A stretch of 64,000 nucleotides of DNA from NCBI GenBank assembly GCA_018402235.1, contig JAGYJJ010000004.1:455256-519255 (forward strand). Direction: 5' to 3'. A program made the position numbers and the translations under genes. Positions 24,617 through 34,683 of this stretch are shown one piece after another. The notes under the pieces were generated by a model. It searched no databases. It was not told where the DNA came from and saw only the letters and a program-made list of their open reading frames with translations. Position 1 is the stretch's first letter; every line of letters starts with the position of its first letter. Origin of the DNA: Candidatus Nanopelagicales bacterium. GTDB taxonomy: Bacteria > Actinomycetota > Actinomycetes > S36-B12.

Positions 24617-26848
24617 ATGCCATCTCGAATCTGCCCGTTGTGCGAAGCCACATGTGGCCTTGTCCTGTCCGTCGATGGTGCCGAGGTCATCGAGGTACGC
24701 GCAGATGCCGAAGATGTCTTCAGTCGGGGCTACATCTGCCCCAAGGGCGTATCGCTCGGTGAGTTACACGCCGACCCACGGCGGCTGACTACTCCCTTGA
24801 TCAAGGGCGACGATGGGGAATTCCATCCCGCCAGTTGGGATGAGGCCTTCGGTGTGATCCGCGATCGACTTCATCCGATCCTGACCGAGCACGGCCCCCA
24901 ATCCGTTGGCCTTTTCCTTGGAAACCCCAATGTCCACAATCTGTCCGGCCCCTTCTACCTGCCCGCCTTCATCAAGGCGTTAGGCACCACGCAGCGCTTT
25001 TCAGCGAGCACCGTCGATCAAATGCCCAAGCAAGTGGCGTGTGCGCTCATGTACGGAACCGCGTTATCGGTGCCCGTGCCAGACATTGATCGCACTCACT
25101 ACTTTTTGATGCTGGGCGCCAATCCCCTGGTGTCCAACGGTTCGATGATGACCGCGGCCGATTTTCCGCGCCGGCTGCGGGACCTGCGCAAGCGCGGAGG
25201 GCGCCTCGTAGTGGTCGATCCGATCCGAACACGAACAGCCGCAGTGGCAAGTGAGCATCTGCCGATCCGGCCTGGTTCTGATGCGTTGTGGCTGGCGTCG
25301 TTGGCCCAGTTGGTCACAAGCGATGCGCGCCTCCAAGCCGCCGAGTCATGGATAGCTGCGGCGGAATGGGACTCGGTGGTGGCCCTACTCACCCCCTTCA
25401 CCCCCGAGGCCACCGCGCCGATCACCGGGATAGACCCGGACACCACTCGGCGCATTGCCGATGAACTTCGTACGGCCCCCACGGCAGCTGTCTACGGACG
25501 CATGGGAACCACCACATCAGGACTCACCGCCGGAGACCAGGTTGTTCCGATGGCCACGCTCGCTTCTTGGCTGATCGACATCATCAATATCGCCATCGGA
25601 TCCTTGGATCGACCCGGCGGGGTGATGTTCCCCCTGCCGGTGGCCGGCGGTCCGTCCACCGAAGGCACGCCAGGTTCGGGCCACGGTGTGCAGATTCCCG
25701 GACGACGCCGAACCCGAGTTCGCGGCCTTCCCAGTGCCCTGGGTGAGTTCCCTGCGGCAGCCCTCGCCGAAGAGATCGACACACCTGATCCCAAGACAGG
25801 CGAACACATCCGAGCGGTGTTCGTGATCGGAGGCAACCCCGTCCTGTCCACGCCGAACCAACAGCGACTCACCAACGCGTTCGAGCAACTCGATCTGATG
25901 GTCAGCGTGGATCCTTACCTGACCGAGACGAGTTCACTGGCCGATGTGGTCCTACCAGTGGCCTCGCCGCTGACTCGAGCGCACCACGATGTGGTGTTCA
26001 ACAACCTCGCGGTACGAAATCAAGCGCGCTACTCCCCTGCCGTGTTCGAGGTTCCCGCGGGCGAGAAGGACGAAACCGAAGTGCTGGCGCAACTGGCCGC
26101 CATCGCTGCTGGCATCGCCTCCGGACATGAGCCATTGCCGCAGCACATTGACGACCTGATCGCCTACACAGTGGCGGCCGGTGCCTGCAACGACCAGGCT
26201 TCTCGGGCCCACGGACGCGCTCCAGAGGAGCTCTTGGAGGCGGTGGCTCACCGAACCGGCGTGGACCGACTTTTGGACCTTCGAATCCGCTCGGGTCCCT
26301 ACGGCGACGGCTTCGGCGCCCACCCCGAGGGACTTACCTTGCAAAGTCTGATGGATGCTCCGCATGGCATCGATCTGGGGCCACTGCAACCTCGGTTACC
26401 CGAAGTACTGCGAACTCCATCTGGGCGCATCGATGTCGCGCCCGATGTATTGCTGGAGGCACTCTCGCAGGCAGCCCGCCTGCTCACCGAGCCGGCTGCC
26501 ACCGCGAGGTTCACCCTGGTGGGTCGACGCCAACTGCGCAGCAACAACTCCTGGATGAAGGGACTGCCGACGCTGACCGGCGGCTCCAACGTGCCCACAG
26601 CCATGATCCACGCCCTCGATGCCGCAGAACTTGGAATCCTCGATGGTCAACCCGTGACGGTCTCAACGAAGACGGGGTCCATCACATTGCCGGCAGCGGT
26701 GCGTGAAGACGTCACACAAGGATGTGTATGCATTCCGCATGGCTGGTCGCAGGCAAATGTGAACGCTTTGGTCGACGTGACGGCGATCGACCACCTAGCC
26801 GGGACTTCGGTGCTCAGCGGGCTGCGAGTAGATCTGACTCCCGCCTAG
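24617..26848 (+). CDS. Molybdopterin oxidoreductase with one [4Fe-4S] cluster
   Basis: Cytoplasmic DMSO-reductase-superfamily enzyme, 743 residues. The N-terminal cluster ligands are C6, C9, C13 and C41. The bis-MGD domains follow, with GANPLVSNGSMM, VVDPIRTRTA and IRPGSDALW, and a C-terminal molybdopterin-dinucleotide domain begins near 620. ATG 24617 puts the Cys motif six residues in; a longer in-frame start at 24578 overlaps the terminator. There is no Tat signal. No partner subunit is adjacent. A formate-dehydrogenase-like or assimilatory role is possible, but the substrate is unknown. Confidence 0.86.
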   Translation: MPSRICPLCEATCGLVLSVDGAEVIEVRADAEDVFSRGYICPKGVSLGELHADPRRLTTPLIKGDDGEFHPASWDEAFGVIRDRLHPILTEHGPQSVGLFLGNPNVHNLSGPFYLPAFIKALGTTQRFSASTVDQMPKQVACALMYGTALSVPVPDIDRTHYFLMLGANPLVSNGSMMTAADFPRRLRDLRKRGGRLVVVDPIRTRTAAVASEHLPIRPGSDALWLASLAQLVTSDARLQAAESWIAAAEWDSVVALLTPFTPEATAPITGIDPDTTRRIADELRTAPTAAVYGRMGTTTSGLTAGDQVVPMATLASWLIDIINIAIGSLDRPGGVMFPLPVAGGPSTEGTPGSGHGVQIPGRRRTRVRGLPSALGEFPAAALAEEIDTPDPKTGEHIRAVFVIGGNPVLSTPNQQRLTNAFEQLDLMVSVDPYLTETSSLADVVLPVASPLTRAHHDVVFNNLAVRNQARYSPAVFEVPAGEKDETEVLAQLAAIAAGIASGHEPLPQHIDDLIAYTVAAGACNDQASRAHGRAPEELLEAVAHRTGVDRLLDLRIRSGPYGDGFGAHPEGLTLQSLMDAPHGIDLGPLQPRLPEVLRTPSGRIDVAPDVLLEALSQAARLLTEPAATARFTLVGRRQLRSNNSWMKGLPTLTGGSNVPTAMIHALDAAELGILDGQPVTVSTKTGSITLPAAVREDVTQGCVCIPHGWSQANVNALVDVTAIDHLAGTSVLSGLRVDLTPA

Positions 26849-28077
26849 ACTCCTGCCTGGTCTGACGACGGTGAGCCGAGGGATTGCGTGAAAGTCGCAC
26901 CACTAGCGGATCGTTCCAGCCACTGAGCCCACGAGTCGTTCCAAATCGTCAGACCGTTGCCGTCGTTGCCGTGCGGACGCCCAGTGTTCTCTACGATCAC
27001 TACATCGCCGATATTGTTTTCGTTCCACCACCAGGCTGCGTTTTCTTCACTCAATCCAACACACCCATGACTAACGTTTGCGCTTCCTTGGGAGGCGACG
27101 CTCCAGGGAGCGGCATGGATGAACTCACCGGAATAGGTAAGGCGCATGGCGTAGGGGGCGGTCACGCGGTAGTAGTTGGGGCTGTCGGGACTGGTACCGC
27201 CGGTGGCTGCGTCCATGATGCGCACCCGCTCCTTGGACAAAATCACCTTGGTGCCGGTGCGGGTTTCCCACCCTTCTTTGCCGGTGGTGACGGGCACCGT
27301 TCTGATCAACTCACCGGCTTTGTAGACATCCATCGTGTAGGTCTGGGCGTCGACGATGCTGACCATGGACGGGCGGAAGCGAAATGTCTGAGAGGTGTCC
27401 TTTCGACCGAATACGCCCTCTCTGGCTTGAACACCCTCGAAGTTCAGTTCGACGGTCACATCCATATCCCCCGGCCACAATTCCTTGGGGCGGAACTCGA
27501 CCGTTCTGTTGTCCTTCCACGCCCAGGCACCTAGCAGTGGCACGGGGGTTCGCACCACCATGGCTTGTTCGATCTCGGCCTTGTTCTCAACTTTTTTGTT
27601 GAAGTTCACCGTGATGGGAATGCCAACCCCCACCACATCGCCGTCGGCTGGTTCGGCGTAAGCGCGAAAGAACTTCTCCGGTTCGATCGTGCTGAACCGA
27701 GTCACGTCGGTAGCCATGTTTCCGCGGGCGTCGAACGCCCGGGACTCAATCGTGTACGACGCCCCGTAATCGAGGCTTCCTGTTAACGACGTCCAGCGAA
27801 CACCGGACTCGTCCAAGGTTCCTTCCACCGGCCCTTGCGGGCCGATGACAGCTACGTCATAAAGCTTCCCACCATCCGCCTCCACAACAATGGGCGTACG
27901 AGGCTCAACGTCGGTCTGGGCCGGGGATGCGGTGATCGCAACCATCGGCTCGGTGGGTACCGGAACGGTTTCCACGCTCAAGTGAGGCTGACACGCGCTC
28001 ATCGCAAGCCCAGCAACGGCGAAACCGGCGACTGTCCACCGACGTCGCCCACCAGATGATGCCCCCAAAAACCGCAT
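26845..28077 (-). CDS. L,D-transpeptidase lipoprotein (LdtMt2-like)
   Basis: Wall cross-linking enzyme forming 3-3 peptide bridges, 410 residues. It is exported and lipidated at the Cys of the GLAMSAC lipobox. Two Ig-like domains cover roughly 50-250, followed by the YkuD catalytic domain with the nucleophile Cys near 339 in SHGCVGL and a C-terminal cap. The ATG at 28077 has GGAG six bases upstream; a longer frame to 28137 lacks any such site. It overlaps the convergent oxidoreductase stop by four bases. Confidence 0.92.
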   Translation of the reverse strand: MRFLGASSGGRRRWTVAGFAVAGLAMSACQPHLSVETVPVPTEPMVAITASPAQTDVEPRTPIVVEADGGKLYDVAVIGPQGPVEGTLDESGVRWTSLTGSLDYGASYTIESRAFDARGNMATDVTRFSTIEPEKFFRAYAEPADGDVVGVGIPITVNFNKKVENKAEIEQAMVVRTPVPLLGAWAWKDNRTVEFRPKELWPGDMDVTVELNFEGVQAREGVFGRKDTSQTFRFRPSMVSIVDAQTYTMDVYKAGELIRTVPVTTGKEGWETRTGTKVILSKERVRIMDAATGGTSPDSPNYYRVTAPYAMRLTYSGEFIHAAPWSVASQGSANVSHGCVGLSEENAAWWWNENNIGDVVIVENTGRPHGNDGNGLTIWNDSWAQWLERSASGATFTQSLGSPSSDQAGV

Positions 28078-28173
28078 AACCACTCCAGGGTACGTCGTGG
28101 GGTGCGGGTTCGCGCAACCGCGCGCGCTAAGGCCCATGCGCAGAATGGGGCCAATTCCGAAGGAAACGCGTGT

Positions 28174-28569
28174 CTAGCGGGCGAACTCTCCGCGGTAGTA
28201 CTCGAACAGCCACCCGATGACGCCGAACATCAGGACCGCGACGCTCAAAACCACGAACCACACCGCGAAGACCAATCCAAGCGCGATACCTGCAGCCCCT
28301 AGGCCAACCACGAGGGGCCACCAGGAGTTCGGGCTGAAGAAGCCGTACTCAGGGTCCGCCTCATCGATCTCACCATCTTGGCGGTCTTCCGGACGCGGAT
28401 ACACGCGCTTGGCGGTATACAGAGTGTAGAAGGCAACCAGGAAGGCCAGGGCGCCCGTCAACAGGAGCAGCGTGGTTCCGACCTCATCTCGGCTGAACCA
28501 CCAGTAACCACCTCCTACGAGGCTGTAGAAGACGAAGCCAAGAATGAAGGTCCAGCCCTCAATCTTCAT
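28174..28569 (-). CDS. ctaF: Cytochrome c oxidase subunit IV, actinobacterial type
   Basis: A 131-residue small membrane subunit with four hydrophobic helices in two pairs. The middle loop holds acidic residues and the EYGFFSPNSWWPL segment characteristic of actinobacterial CtaF. Its ATG overlaps the ctaD stop. It stabilises the aa3 oxidase within the supercomplex; no cofactor is bound. Confidence 0.93.
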   Translation of the reverse strand: MKIEGWTFILGFVFYSLVGGGYWWFSRDEVGTTLLLLTGALAFLVAFYTLYTAKRVYPRPEDRQDGEIDEADPEYGFFSPNSWWPLVVGLGAAGIALGLVFAVWFVVLSVAVLMFGVIGWLFEYYRGEFAR

Positions 28570-30293
28570 CAGTGACCACTCCCGGTGCGGCTCGCGCTGC
28601 TACTGATTTGGGGCTGTGAGCGTGCACTCGGCGGTGCTAATTCAGGATGGTGAAGATCGAAAGCCGGACGTTCGGAACGGATCCGGGGCAGTGATGTGAA
28701 GTTATGCCGTGGTGGCGGACAACTCGTGGCCCATTCCAAGGATCCACCCCAGCCCCAGGGATCATCGACATTCACGTGAGGTGCGTTCTTCCACGTGGTG
28801 AGGACGTTCCAGATGAAGAAGAGCGTGGAGAAGCCCAAGATCGCAGCACCCACGGTCGAGACGATGTTCAGTGTGGTGAAGTCGTCGACCGGGAGGTAGT
28901 CGCCGTAGCGACGCGGCATGCCCTGGACCCCCAACCAGTGCTGAACCAAGAACGTGACCTGGAAGCCAACAAACAACAACCAGAAGTGGATCTTGCCCAG
29001 ACGTTCGTCGAGCATCTTGCCGGTCATCTTGGGCCACCAGAAGTAGAAGCCGGCGAACATCAAGAACACAACCGTGCCGAAGACGGTGTAGTGGAAGTGG
29101 GCAACCACGAAATAGCTGTCTGAGACGTGGAAGTCCAGCGGAGGCGCGGACAAGATGATGCCGGTCAGACCACCGAAGAGGAAGGTGATGAGGAATCCCA
29201 TGGTCCACAACATGGGGGTATCCATCGACACTGAGCCCCTCCACATAGTGCCGATCCAGTTGAAGAACTTCACACCGGTAGGCACAGCGATAAGCATCGT
29301 CATCAAGGCGAAGAAGGGCAGGTAAACCGACCCGGTCACGTACATGTGGTGCGCCCAAACAGCAACGGACAGTGCGCCGATGGCCATAGTGGCGAAGATC
29401 AAACCCTTATAGCCGAAAATCGGCTTGCGGGAGAACACCGGAATGATCTCGCTGGCGATGCCGAAGAACGGCAGAGCGATGATGTAGACCTCCGGATGCC
29501 CAAAGAACCAGAACAGGTGCTGCCACAAGATGGCGCCACCATTCTCTGGAGCGAACACAACGCTGCCGAATTGCCTATCGATGAACATCACCACCAGTGC
29601 CGCGGCGAGCACCGGGAAGGCAATCAGGACGAGCACCGACGTGATGAAGATCGTCCACGTGAAGATCGGCATCCGGAACATGGTCATTCCGGGCGCGCGC
29701 ATCGTGAAAATAGTGGTGATGAAGTTGACCGCACCGAGGATGGTTCCCAGTCCGCCGAGGGCCAAGCCGAGGAACCACAGATCTGCCCCAGCTGTTGGCG
29801 AGAAGACTGCGTTACTCAAGGGTGCGTAGGCGAACCAACCAAACGATGCGGCTCCACCCGGGGTAAGAAATCCGGCGGCAACCACCAGGCCACCGAACAA
29901 AAACAGCCAGTACCCGAACATGTTCAAGCGGGGGAACGCAACATCGGGCGCACCGATCTGCAGCGGCATGATGACGTTGCCAAAGCCCACGAAAAGCGGT
30001 GTAGCGAACAAGAACAGCATGATCGTGCCGTGCATGGTGAACAGCTGGTTGTACTGCTCGAGGGAAATGATTTGCAGGCCCGGCACCGCGAGTTCAGCTC
30101 GGATGAGCAGCGCCATGACGCCCGCGATGAAGAACCACATAACAGAGGTGACCAGGTACATGTACCCGATGAGTTTGTGGTCTGTGGAGGTGACCCAGTT
30201 GACGATCGACTTACCCAGGTTTGGCCTACGTGGTGTGTAGACGGGCGCCTCAGGCGCCGACCGCGTGACCGGTGGCTCGTTCAGGATCGTCAT
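28569..30293 (-). CDS. ctaD: Cytochrome c oxidase subunit I
   Basis: Catalytic heme-copper subunit, 574 residues and about twelve helices. Visible landmarks are the heme a ligand in [10 protein letters not shown], the CuB/Tyr region [19 protein letters not shown], the HHMY His pair ([10 protein letters not shown]) and the heme ligands in [17 protein letters not shown]. The E-V-Y-I-I-A-L-P form places it in the A-type oxidases. It overlaps ctaC by four bases and ctaF by one, so the three form one operon. Confidence 0.96.
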   Translation of the reverse strand: MTILNEPPVTRSAPEAPVYTPRRPNLGKSIVNWVTSTDHKLIGYMYLVTSVMWFFIAGVMALLIRAELAVPGLQIISLEQYNQLFTMHGTIMLFLFATPLFVGFGNVIMPLQIGAPDVAFPRLNMFGYWLFLFGGLVVAAGFLTPGGAASFGWFAYAPLSNAVFSPTAGADLWFLGLALGGLGTILGAVNFITTIFTMRAPGMTMFRMPIFTWTIFITSVLVLIAFPVLAAALVVMFIDRQFGSVVFAPENGGAILWQHLFWFFGHPEVYIIALPFFGIASEIIPVFSRKPIFGYKGLIFATMAIGALSVAVWAHHMYVTGSVYLPFFALMTMLIAVPTGVKFFNWIGTMWRGSVSMDTPMLWTMGFLITFLFGGLTGIILSAPPLDFHVSDSYFVVAHFHYTVFGTVVFLMFAGFYFWWPKMTGKMLDERLGKIHFWLLFVGFQVTFLVQHWLGVQGMPRRYGDYLPVDDFTTLNIVSTVGAAILGFSTLFFIWNVLTTWKNAPHVNVDDPWGWGGSLEWATSCPPPRHNFTSLPRIRSERPAFDLHHPELAPPSARSQPQISSSASRTGSGH

Positions 30294-31150
30294 AGCCTGC
30301 GCTCCCCAGGACGCTGTCCTTCGTTTGTGATGCGGTCTGTGTCCAATACTCCGGTTTTCCCCGCGGCGCGCAACTCGGACATCTTGGCGTTGAACTCATC
30401 TCGCTCGACGATTTTCACCTGGAAGAGCATCCGAGCGTGGTCCACGCCGCACAGTTCAGCGCACTTGCCAGCGTAGGTGCCGAGTCTGTCCGGAGTCAGT
30501 TCGAAGACGTTTGTCTTGCCGGGAATCAGGTCCATCTTGAACAAGAAGGCGGGCACCCAGAAGGAGTGGATGACGTCCGGTGACTTCAATTCGAAGCGGA
30601 TCTTCTCATCGACTGGCAGGTACAGCGTGGGCGGTTCACCTACTGAGCCTTCCCCATAGGGAACGCCAACGTCGTAGGCGTCTTGGTCGAGGTAGTTGAA
30701 AGCCCACGACCAGCGGAAGCCCACAACCTCGACGGTCTGCTGTTCATCGTTGCCGACGGTCAAAATCTCACTTTGGTCGCGAGCCGTGAACCAAAAGAGC
30801 CCGAGGATCATGATCAGCGGCACAACCGTGTAGAGAGCCTCGATAGGGATGTTGTACTTGGTCTGCGCGGGAACCTCATTGGGATGACGACGCCGATAGG
30901 CCACGGCCGCCCAAATCATCAAAGCCCAGGTCACGATGCCCACAGCCCAGGCCGCGATCCAGGAACCGTTCCACAGGTTTTGAATGATCGATGCTTCCGC
31001 CGATGCTGTCTCTGGCAGGTCGAAGAAGAAGGCTTCATTGGCGGTGCAGCCTGACAACACAACACCTGCTCCGGCCAGCGCGAGGACGCGAAGTGAAGTA
31101 CGCGAAGAACGGGTACCACCCGTGGATCGGGATCGACCTAAGGACGCCAC
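30290..31150 (-). CDS. ctaC: Cytochrome c oxidase subunit II
   Basis: A 286-residue lipoprotein subunit carrying the CuA centre that receives electrons from QcrC. The lipobox Cys is at residue 35 (VLSGC). Two transmembrane helices follow near 55-75 and 105-125, then the cupredoxin domain with the CuA ligands in [12 protein letters not shown] and the WSWAFNY aromatic electron-entry patch. It is first in ctaCDF and is divergent from the desulfurase-like gene, with 144 bases between them. Confidence 0.95.
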   Translation of the reverse strand: MASLGRSRSTGGTRSSRTSLRVLALAGAGVVLSGCTANEAFFFDLPETASAEASIIQNLWNGSWIAAWAVGIVTWALMIWAAVAYRRRHPNEVPAQTKYNIPIEALYTVVPLIMILGLFWFTARDQSEILTVGNDEQQTVEVVGFRWSWAFNYLDQDAYDVGVPYGEGSVGEPPTLYLPVDEKIRFELKSPDVIHSFWVPAFLFKMDLIPGKTNVFELTPDRLGTYAGKCAELCGVDHARMLFQVKIVERDEFNAKMSELRAAGKTGVLDTDRITNEGQRPGERRL

Positions 31151-31294
31151 GTATCGCCTTTCTCGACTGCACCCAGGGTGCTTCTGACCACACTTTCATA
31201 GCGAGACTAGCGCACCTTTTGTACCAAGTTACCCCCGGTCATGGGGTGAAATCCACGTGACCTCCCCCACGTCTTCCCCACTACCGTTGCCCCT

Positions 31295-32431
31295 GTGATC
31301 TGGCCCGAACCGGCACCCCATCCCCCGGCCGGGTATCTCGATGCCGTGGGGGGGCAACCCGTTTTACCCGTAGCCCAGCGCGCCTTTGCTGCAGCACTTG
31401 ACCAGGCGTGGCCGGACCCGGCTCGATTGCACCATGGCGGTCGCCGCGCCGGTCTGCTCTTGGATACCGCTCGGACTGCGATCGCCCAATTCCTTGACGC
31501 CCGAACTGCGGACACCTACCTCGGTGCCTCATCGGCCGATCTGCTGCGCGCCTGCGTCAGCGGATTGTTCGCGGCCCGACTGGCAGCTGGTGCGCCACCC
31601 CGGGTAGTCATCAGCGAAGCCGAATCCATGGCCGTGGTCTTCGCCGCGCGGTCGTGTCCGGGGGCTGAGGTGGTGACCGTTCCGGTCACGACAACCGGTG
31701 CCATCGATACCGACCTCTTCTCCGCTGCCATCGCGCCGGGAGCCGCACTCGCATGCGTTCAGGTGGCCAACGCCGAGGTTGGAACCCGTCAGCCATTGGC
31801 CCACGTTCATCGGCTGTGCCGCGATGCGGGGATTCCGCTCGTGAGCGATGCCACCCAGGTGGCAGGTCACGATGACGTCGGTCACAACTGGGATGCCCTC
31901 GTTGCCTCCCCGCGTGATTGGGGTGCGCCATCCGGTTGCGCTGTCCTGGTCGTTCTACCGGGAACCCGGTGGCAGCCACCCGAGGCACCCGATCGTGGGT
32001 GGGTGGGCGGTTTCCCGGACGTGGCTGCGGCAGCGGCCGCGGCGACAGCTGCCGAATACGTAGGTCCCCATTGGCGAGCACAGGCCGATCAGCACCGTTC
32101 GATGATCGATCGAGTGCGCGCCGTCGTGAACGATCTGCCCGGGGTCCGCGCCGTGGGCGACCCAGAAGACCGGCTACCGCACGTAGTGACGGTTGTCATT
32201 GACGACGCGATCGGTGAAGTAATCGTCACCGATCTTGATTCTCGAGGGCTCGCAGTTGCCAGCGGCTCAGCATGCACGGCCGACAACCGCATGCCCAGTC
32301 ACGTGCTGGAGTCGATGGCGATCATCACGCCGGCAAGTGTGCGCATCTCTTTGCCCTACGGCTGCTCGCAACAGACCGTCGACGATCTCCTGCAAGGACT
32401 ACCAGCAGTGCTCACTTCGGCTCGCCGCTGA
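31295..32431 (+). CDS. Cysteine desulfurase-like aminotransferase-V protein lacking the PLP lysine
   Basis: A 378-residue fold-type I protein. It keeps the PLP-ring Asp185 and Gln188 (SDATQVAG) and a loop Cys327 in SGSACT, as in cysteine desulfurases. The segment that should read S-x-H-K is S-P-R-D at 205-208, so the Schiff-base Lys is Asp and the His is Arg. The bases (tcc ccg cgt gat tgg) are read clearly. Without the Lys, normal desulfurase chemistry is not expected. GTG start. It is divergent from ctaC and upstream of adoK, erpA and nadA, so an iron-sulfur connection is tempting but unproven. Confidence 0.8.
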   Translation: MIWPEPAPHPPAGYLDAVGGQPVLPVAQRAFAAALDQAWPDPARLHHGGRRAGLLLDTARTAIAQFLDARTADTYLGASSADLLRACVSGLFAARLAAGAPPRVVISEAESMAVVFAARSCPGAEVVTVPVTTTGAIDTDLFSAAIAPGAALACVQVANAEVGTRQPLAHVHRLCRDAGIPLVSDATQVAGHDDVGHNWDALVASPRDWGAPSGCAVLVVLPGTRWQPPEAPDRGWVGGFPDVAAAAAAATAAEYVGPHWRAQADQHRSMIDRVRAVVNDLPGVRAVGDPEDRLPHVVTVVIDDAIGEVIVTDLDSRGLAVASGSACTADNRMPSHVLESMAIITPASVRISLPYGCSQQTVDDLLQGLPAVLTSARR

Positions 32432-32438
32432 GCCCGCC

Positions 32439-33119
32439 TCAGCTCAAGCAGGGGTCTTCGCGGATTAAGTCCGGTAGTGCGGCGAGGTATGAGTCTCGCG
32501 ATACCTTCGTCACTCCCAAACTCACCAGGTGGGGCGTGGACCACTGCACGTCGATCAATCGCTGTCCTGGACAGCCACGCATACGTTCAACAAGCGCGAC
32601 GAGCGCAACCTTCGAAGCGTCACGGACTTCGTGGAACATGGACTCACCCGCGAACAGCCCACCTATTTCAACGCCGTACAGGCCTCCCACGAGATTGCCT
32701 TCCCACCACACCTCCGCCGAATGCGCATAGCCGAGTTCATGAAGGTGCACGTAGGCATCGATGAATTCCTCAGTTATCCACCCCTGCGGGCGGTTCGGAT
32801 CGGCGCACCCACGCATGACGTCTTCGAAACGTTCATCGAAGGTGACCGTGAATCGTCGTTGCGCCTTCGCTAACGATCGAGACACCCGCAGGTGGTCGAG
32901 TCGGAGTACACCGCGCGGGTCCGGGGACCACCATCCGAGCGTGTGGCCACCCCCTAGCTCAGATCCGATCGGTACATCCATAGGAAACATCCCACGGGAG
33001 TAACTCAGCACTACCGTTCCCGGATCCAAACCTCCGCCGAGGGCTACCAGATCCTCGCCCGCTTCAGCCTCCGCGGGATCAGGCAGATTCCACAACGCGG
33101 TTGGAAGTTCCCCCTGCAC
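32439..33119 (-). CDS. aat: Leucyl/phenylalanyl-tRNA-protein transferase
   Basis: N-end-rule enzyme moving Leu or Phe from tRNA onto proteins with an N-terminal Arg or Lys, which marks them for ClpS-ClpAP-type degradation. 226 residues, near full family length. Visible family blocks are GLVALGG-like DLVALGGGL, YSRGMFPM, WWSPDPRGVL, EVWWEGNLVGGLYGVEIG and the GESMFH segment. GTG start at 33119. It lies 20 bases after the kinase gene on the same strand and converges with the desulfurase-like gene. Confidence 0.93.
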   Translation of the reverse strand: MQGELPTALWNLPDPAEAEAGEDLVALGGGLDPGTVVLSYSRGMFPMDVPIGSELGGGHTLGWWSPDPRGVLRLDHLRVSRSLAKAQRRFTVTFDERFEDVMRGCADPNRPQGWITEEFIDAYVHLHELGYAHSAEVWWEGNLVGGLYGVEIGGLFAGESMFHEVRDASKVALVALVERMRGCPGQRLIDVQWSTPHLVSLGVTKVSRDSYLAALPDLIREDPCLS

Positions 33120-33139
33120 TGCGCGCGCTCACCCGGTCG

Positions 33140-34126
33140 TTAAGAACGAGGACAGGAAACGTGTTGCTCGACCTCAGCTGCGGCGTCGTCGCCGTAGGCA
33201 CGCGCCATGCGTTCCAGGAAGTGCCGCTGGGATAGTTCGTATTCCTGAGTGCCCACGGTCTCGATCACGTACGTTGCAACCAGCGACCCCACTTGAGCCG
33301 AGCGTTCATCGCCCAACCCCCACGCTTGGCCGGCGAGGTATCCCGCGCGGAAGCCATCACCAACTCCCGTGGGATCGGCCTTGCACTCCTCCTTGGGCAC
33401 CACCACCTGAACCGGCTCGGCACCCCGGCGCTCAATTCGAGCGCCATCGGGACCCATAGTGATGACCCGCACGCTCACCATGGAAGCCAGATCAGCCGAC
33501 GTCCAACCGGTTTTTTGTTCGATCAATGCGGCCTCGTACTCGTTCGTGAACAAGTACTCGGCACCTTCGATTAACGGCTTTATCTCTTCGCCATCCATCC
33601 GAGCAAGTTGCTGCGAAGGGTCAGCGGCAAACGGGTACCCGCGGAACCTGCATTCCTCGGTATGGCGGAGCATCGCTTGCGGATCATTGGCACCGATCAA
33701 GACGACATCGGTGCCACCGGCTTGGTCCACGATTGGCTTGAGTTCGATATTGCGAGCCTCGGACATCGCCCCGGGATAGAACGAGGCGATCTGGTTTTGC
33801 TCGATATCGGTCGTGCAGACGAAGCGGGCAGTGTGGTGAGCATCGGAGACGTGCACACCGCTGGTGTCCACACCATGGCGCTGCAACCAAGACTCATAAT
33901 CGGCGAAGTCTGGTCCCACGGCCCCTACTAACACCGGGCTCAGCCCCAGACAGCCCATGCCGAAGGCGATATTGGGGGCAACTCCCCCGCGGCGAATCTG
34001 CAGATCCTCAACCAGGAAGGACAAGGAGACCTTGTCGATTTTGTCCGCGACGAGCGAGTCCGAGAACTTCCCCGGAAAACTCATCAGGTGATCGGTTGCG
34101 ATGGATCCAGTGATCAAAAGGGTCAC
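33140..34126 (-). CDS. adoK: Adenosine kinase, PfkB family
   Basis: Phosphorylates adenosine to AMP in purine salvage. About 328 residues, closely matching mycobacterial AdoK as I recall it: TGSIATDHLM at the start, KVSLSFLV, RGGVAPNIAF, IASFYPGAMSEARNI, and the catalytic PTGVGDGFRAGYL. The last holds the C-terminal PfkB signature with its catalytic Asp. I chose GTG 34126, which gives the N-terminus of the family; an in-frame GTG at 34150 would add eight residues. Neighbouring erpA and nearby cta genes repeat the Mycobacterium order. Confidence 0.92.
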   Translation of the reverse strand: MTLLITGSIATDHLMSFPGKFSDSLVADKIDKVSLSFLVEDLQIRRGGVAPNIAFGMGCLGLSPVLVGAVGPDFADYESWLQRHGVDTSGVHVSDAHHTARFVCTTDIEQNQIASFYPGAMSEARNIELKPIVDQAGGTDVVLIGANDPQAMLRHTEECRFRGYPFAADPSQQLARMDGEEIKPLIEGAEYLFTNEYEAALIEQKTGWTSADLASMVSVRVITMGPDGARIERRGAEPVQVVVPKEECKADPTGVGDGFRAGYLAGQAWGLGDERSAQVGSLVATYVIETVGTQEYELSQRHFLERMARAYGDDAAAEVEQHVSCPRS

Positions 34127-34178
34127 GGGAGCGGACCCTATCGGCCGCACTTAGCCGCCGTGCTGGAGAGTCAACCGA

Positions 34179-34529
34179 TCAGTGGAAGGAATCCCCGCAC
34201 GCGCACGACCCACCCGCGTTCGGGTTATCGATCGTGAAGCCCTGCTTTTCGATGGTGTCCACGAAGTCGATCGTGGCGCCACTTAAGTACGGAGCGCTCA
34301 TCCGATCGGTCACGACGCCCACGCCACCGAAATCATTGACGACGTCGCCATCGAGGCTGCGGTCATCGAAGAACAACTGGTAGCGAAGCCCCGAGCACCC
34401 ACCTGGTTGCACAGCGATGCGCAAAGCGAGGTCCTCTCGACCCTCGGCCTCAAGCAGCGTCTTCACCTTGGAGGCGGCCGTTTCGGTCAAAATGATGCCA
34501 TCTGTGGACTCAACGGTGTCTGTGCTCAT
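34179..34529 (-). CDS. erpA: Iron-sulfur cluster insertion protein ErpA
   Basis: A-type carrier delivering Fe-S clusters to target enzymes, 116 residues, full length. The three conserved Cys are in PGGCSGLRY and in GSCACGDSF. It is divergent from nadA, whose product needs a [4Fe-4S] cluster, and precedes adoK on the same strand. Cytoplasmic. Confidence 0.95.
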   Translation of the reverse strand: MSTDTVESTDGIILTETAASKVKTLLEAEGREDLALRIAVQPGGCSGLRYQLFFDDRSLDGDVVNDFGGVGVVTDRMSAPYLSGATIDFVDTIEKQGFTIDNPNAGGSCACGDSFH

Positions 34530-34683
34530 ATCTCCATCCTCATGGATCTAGCAGGATCGTGCACGTTTGCACCCCATTGTGCTAACCAGTTCTCGGTGCT
34601 GGCTATTCCCACTCTGGCACGAGATTGCCAATTCGCCAAGACCACCCGTGGCTAGATGTCGCGGAGTTTGGCACACTCAAGCC

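Noticed and set aside
29346-30476. 376-residue plus-strand open frame
   Set aside because: Antisense to ctaD and ctaC; highly polar, low-complexity translation.
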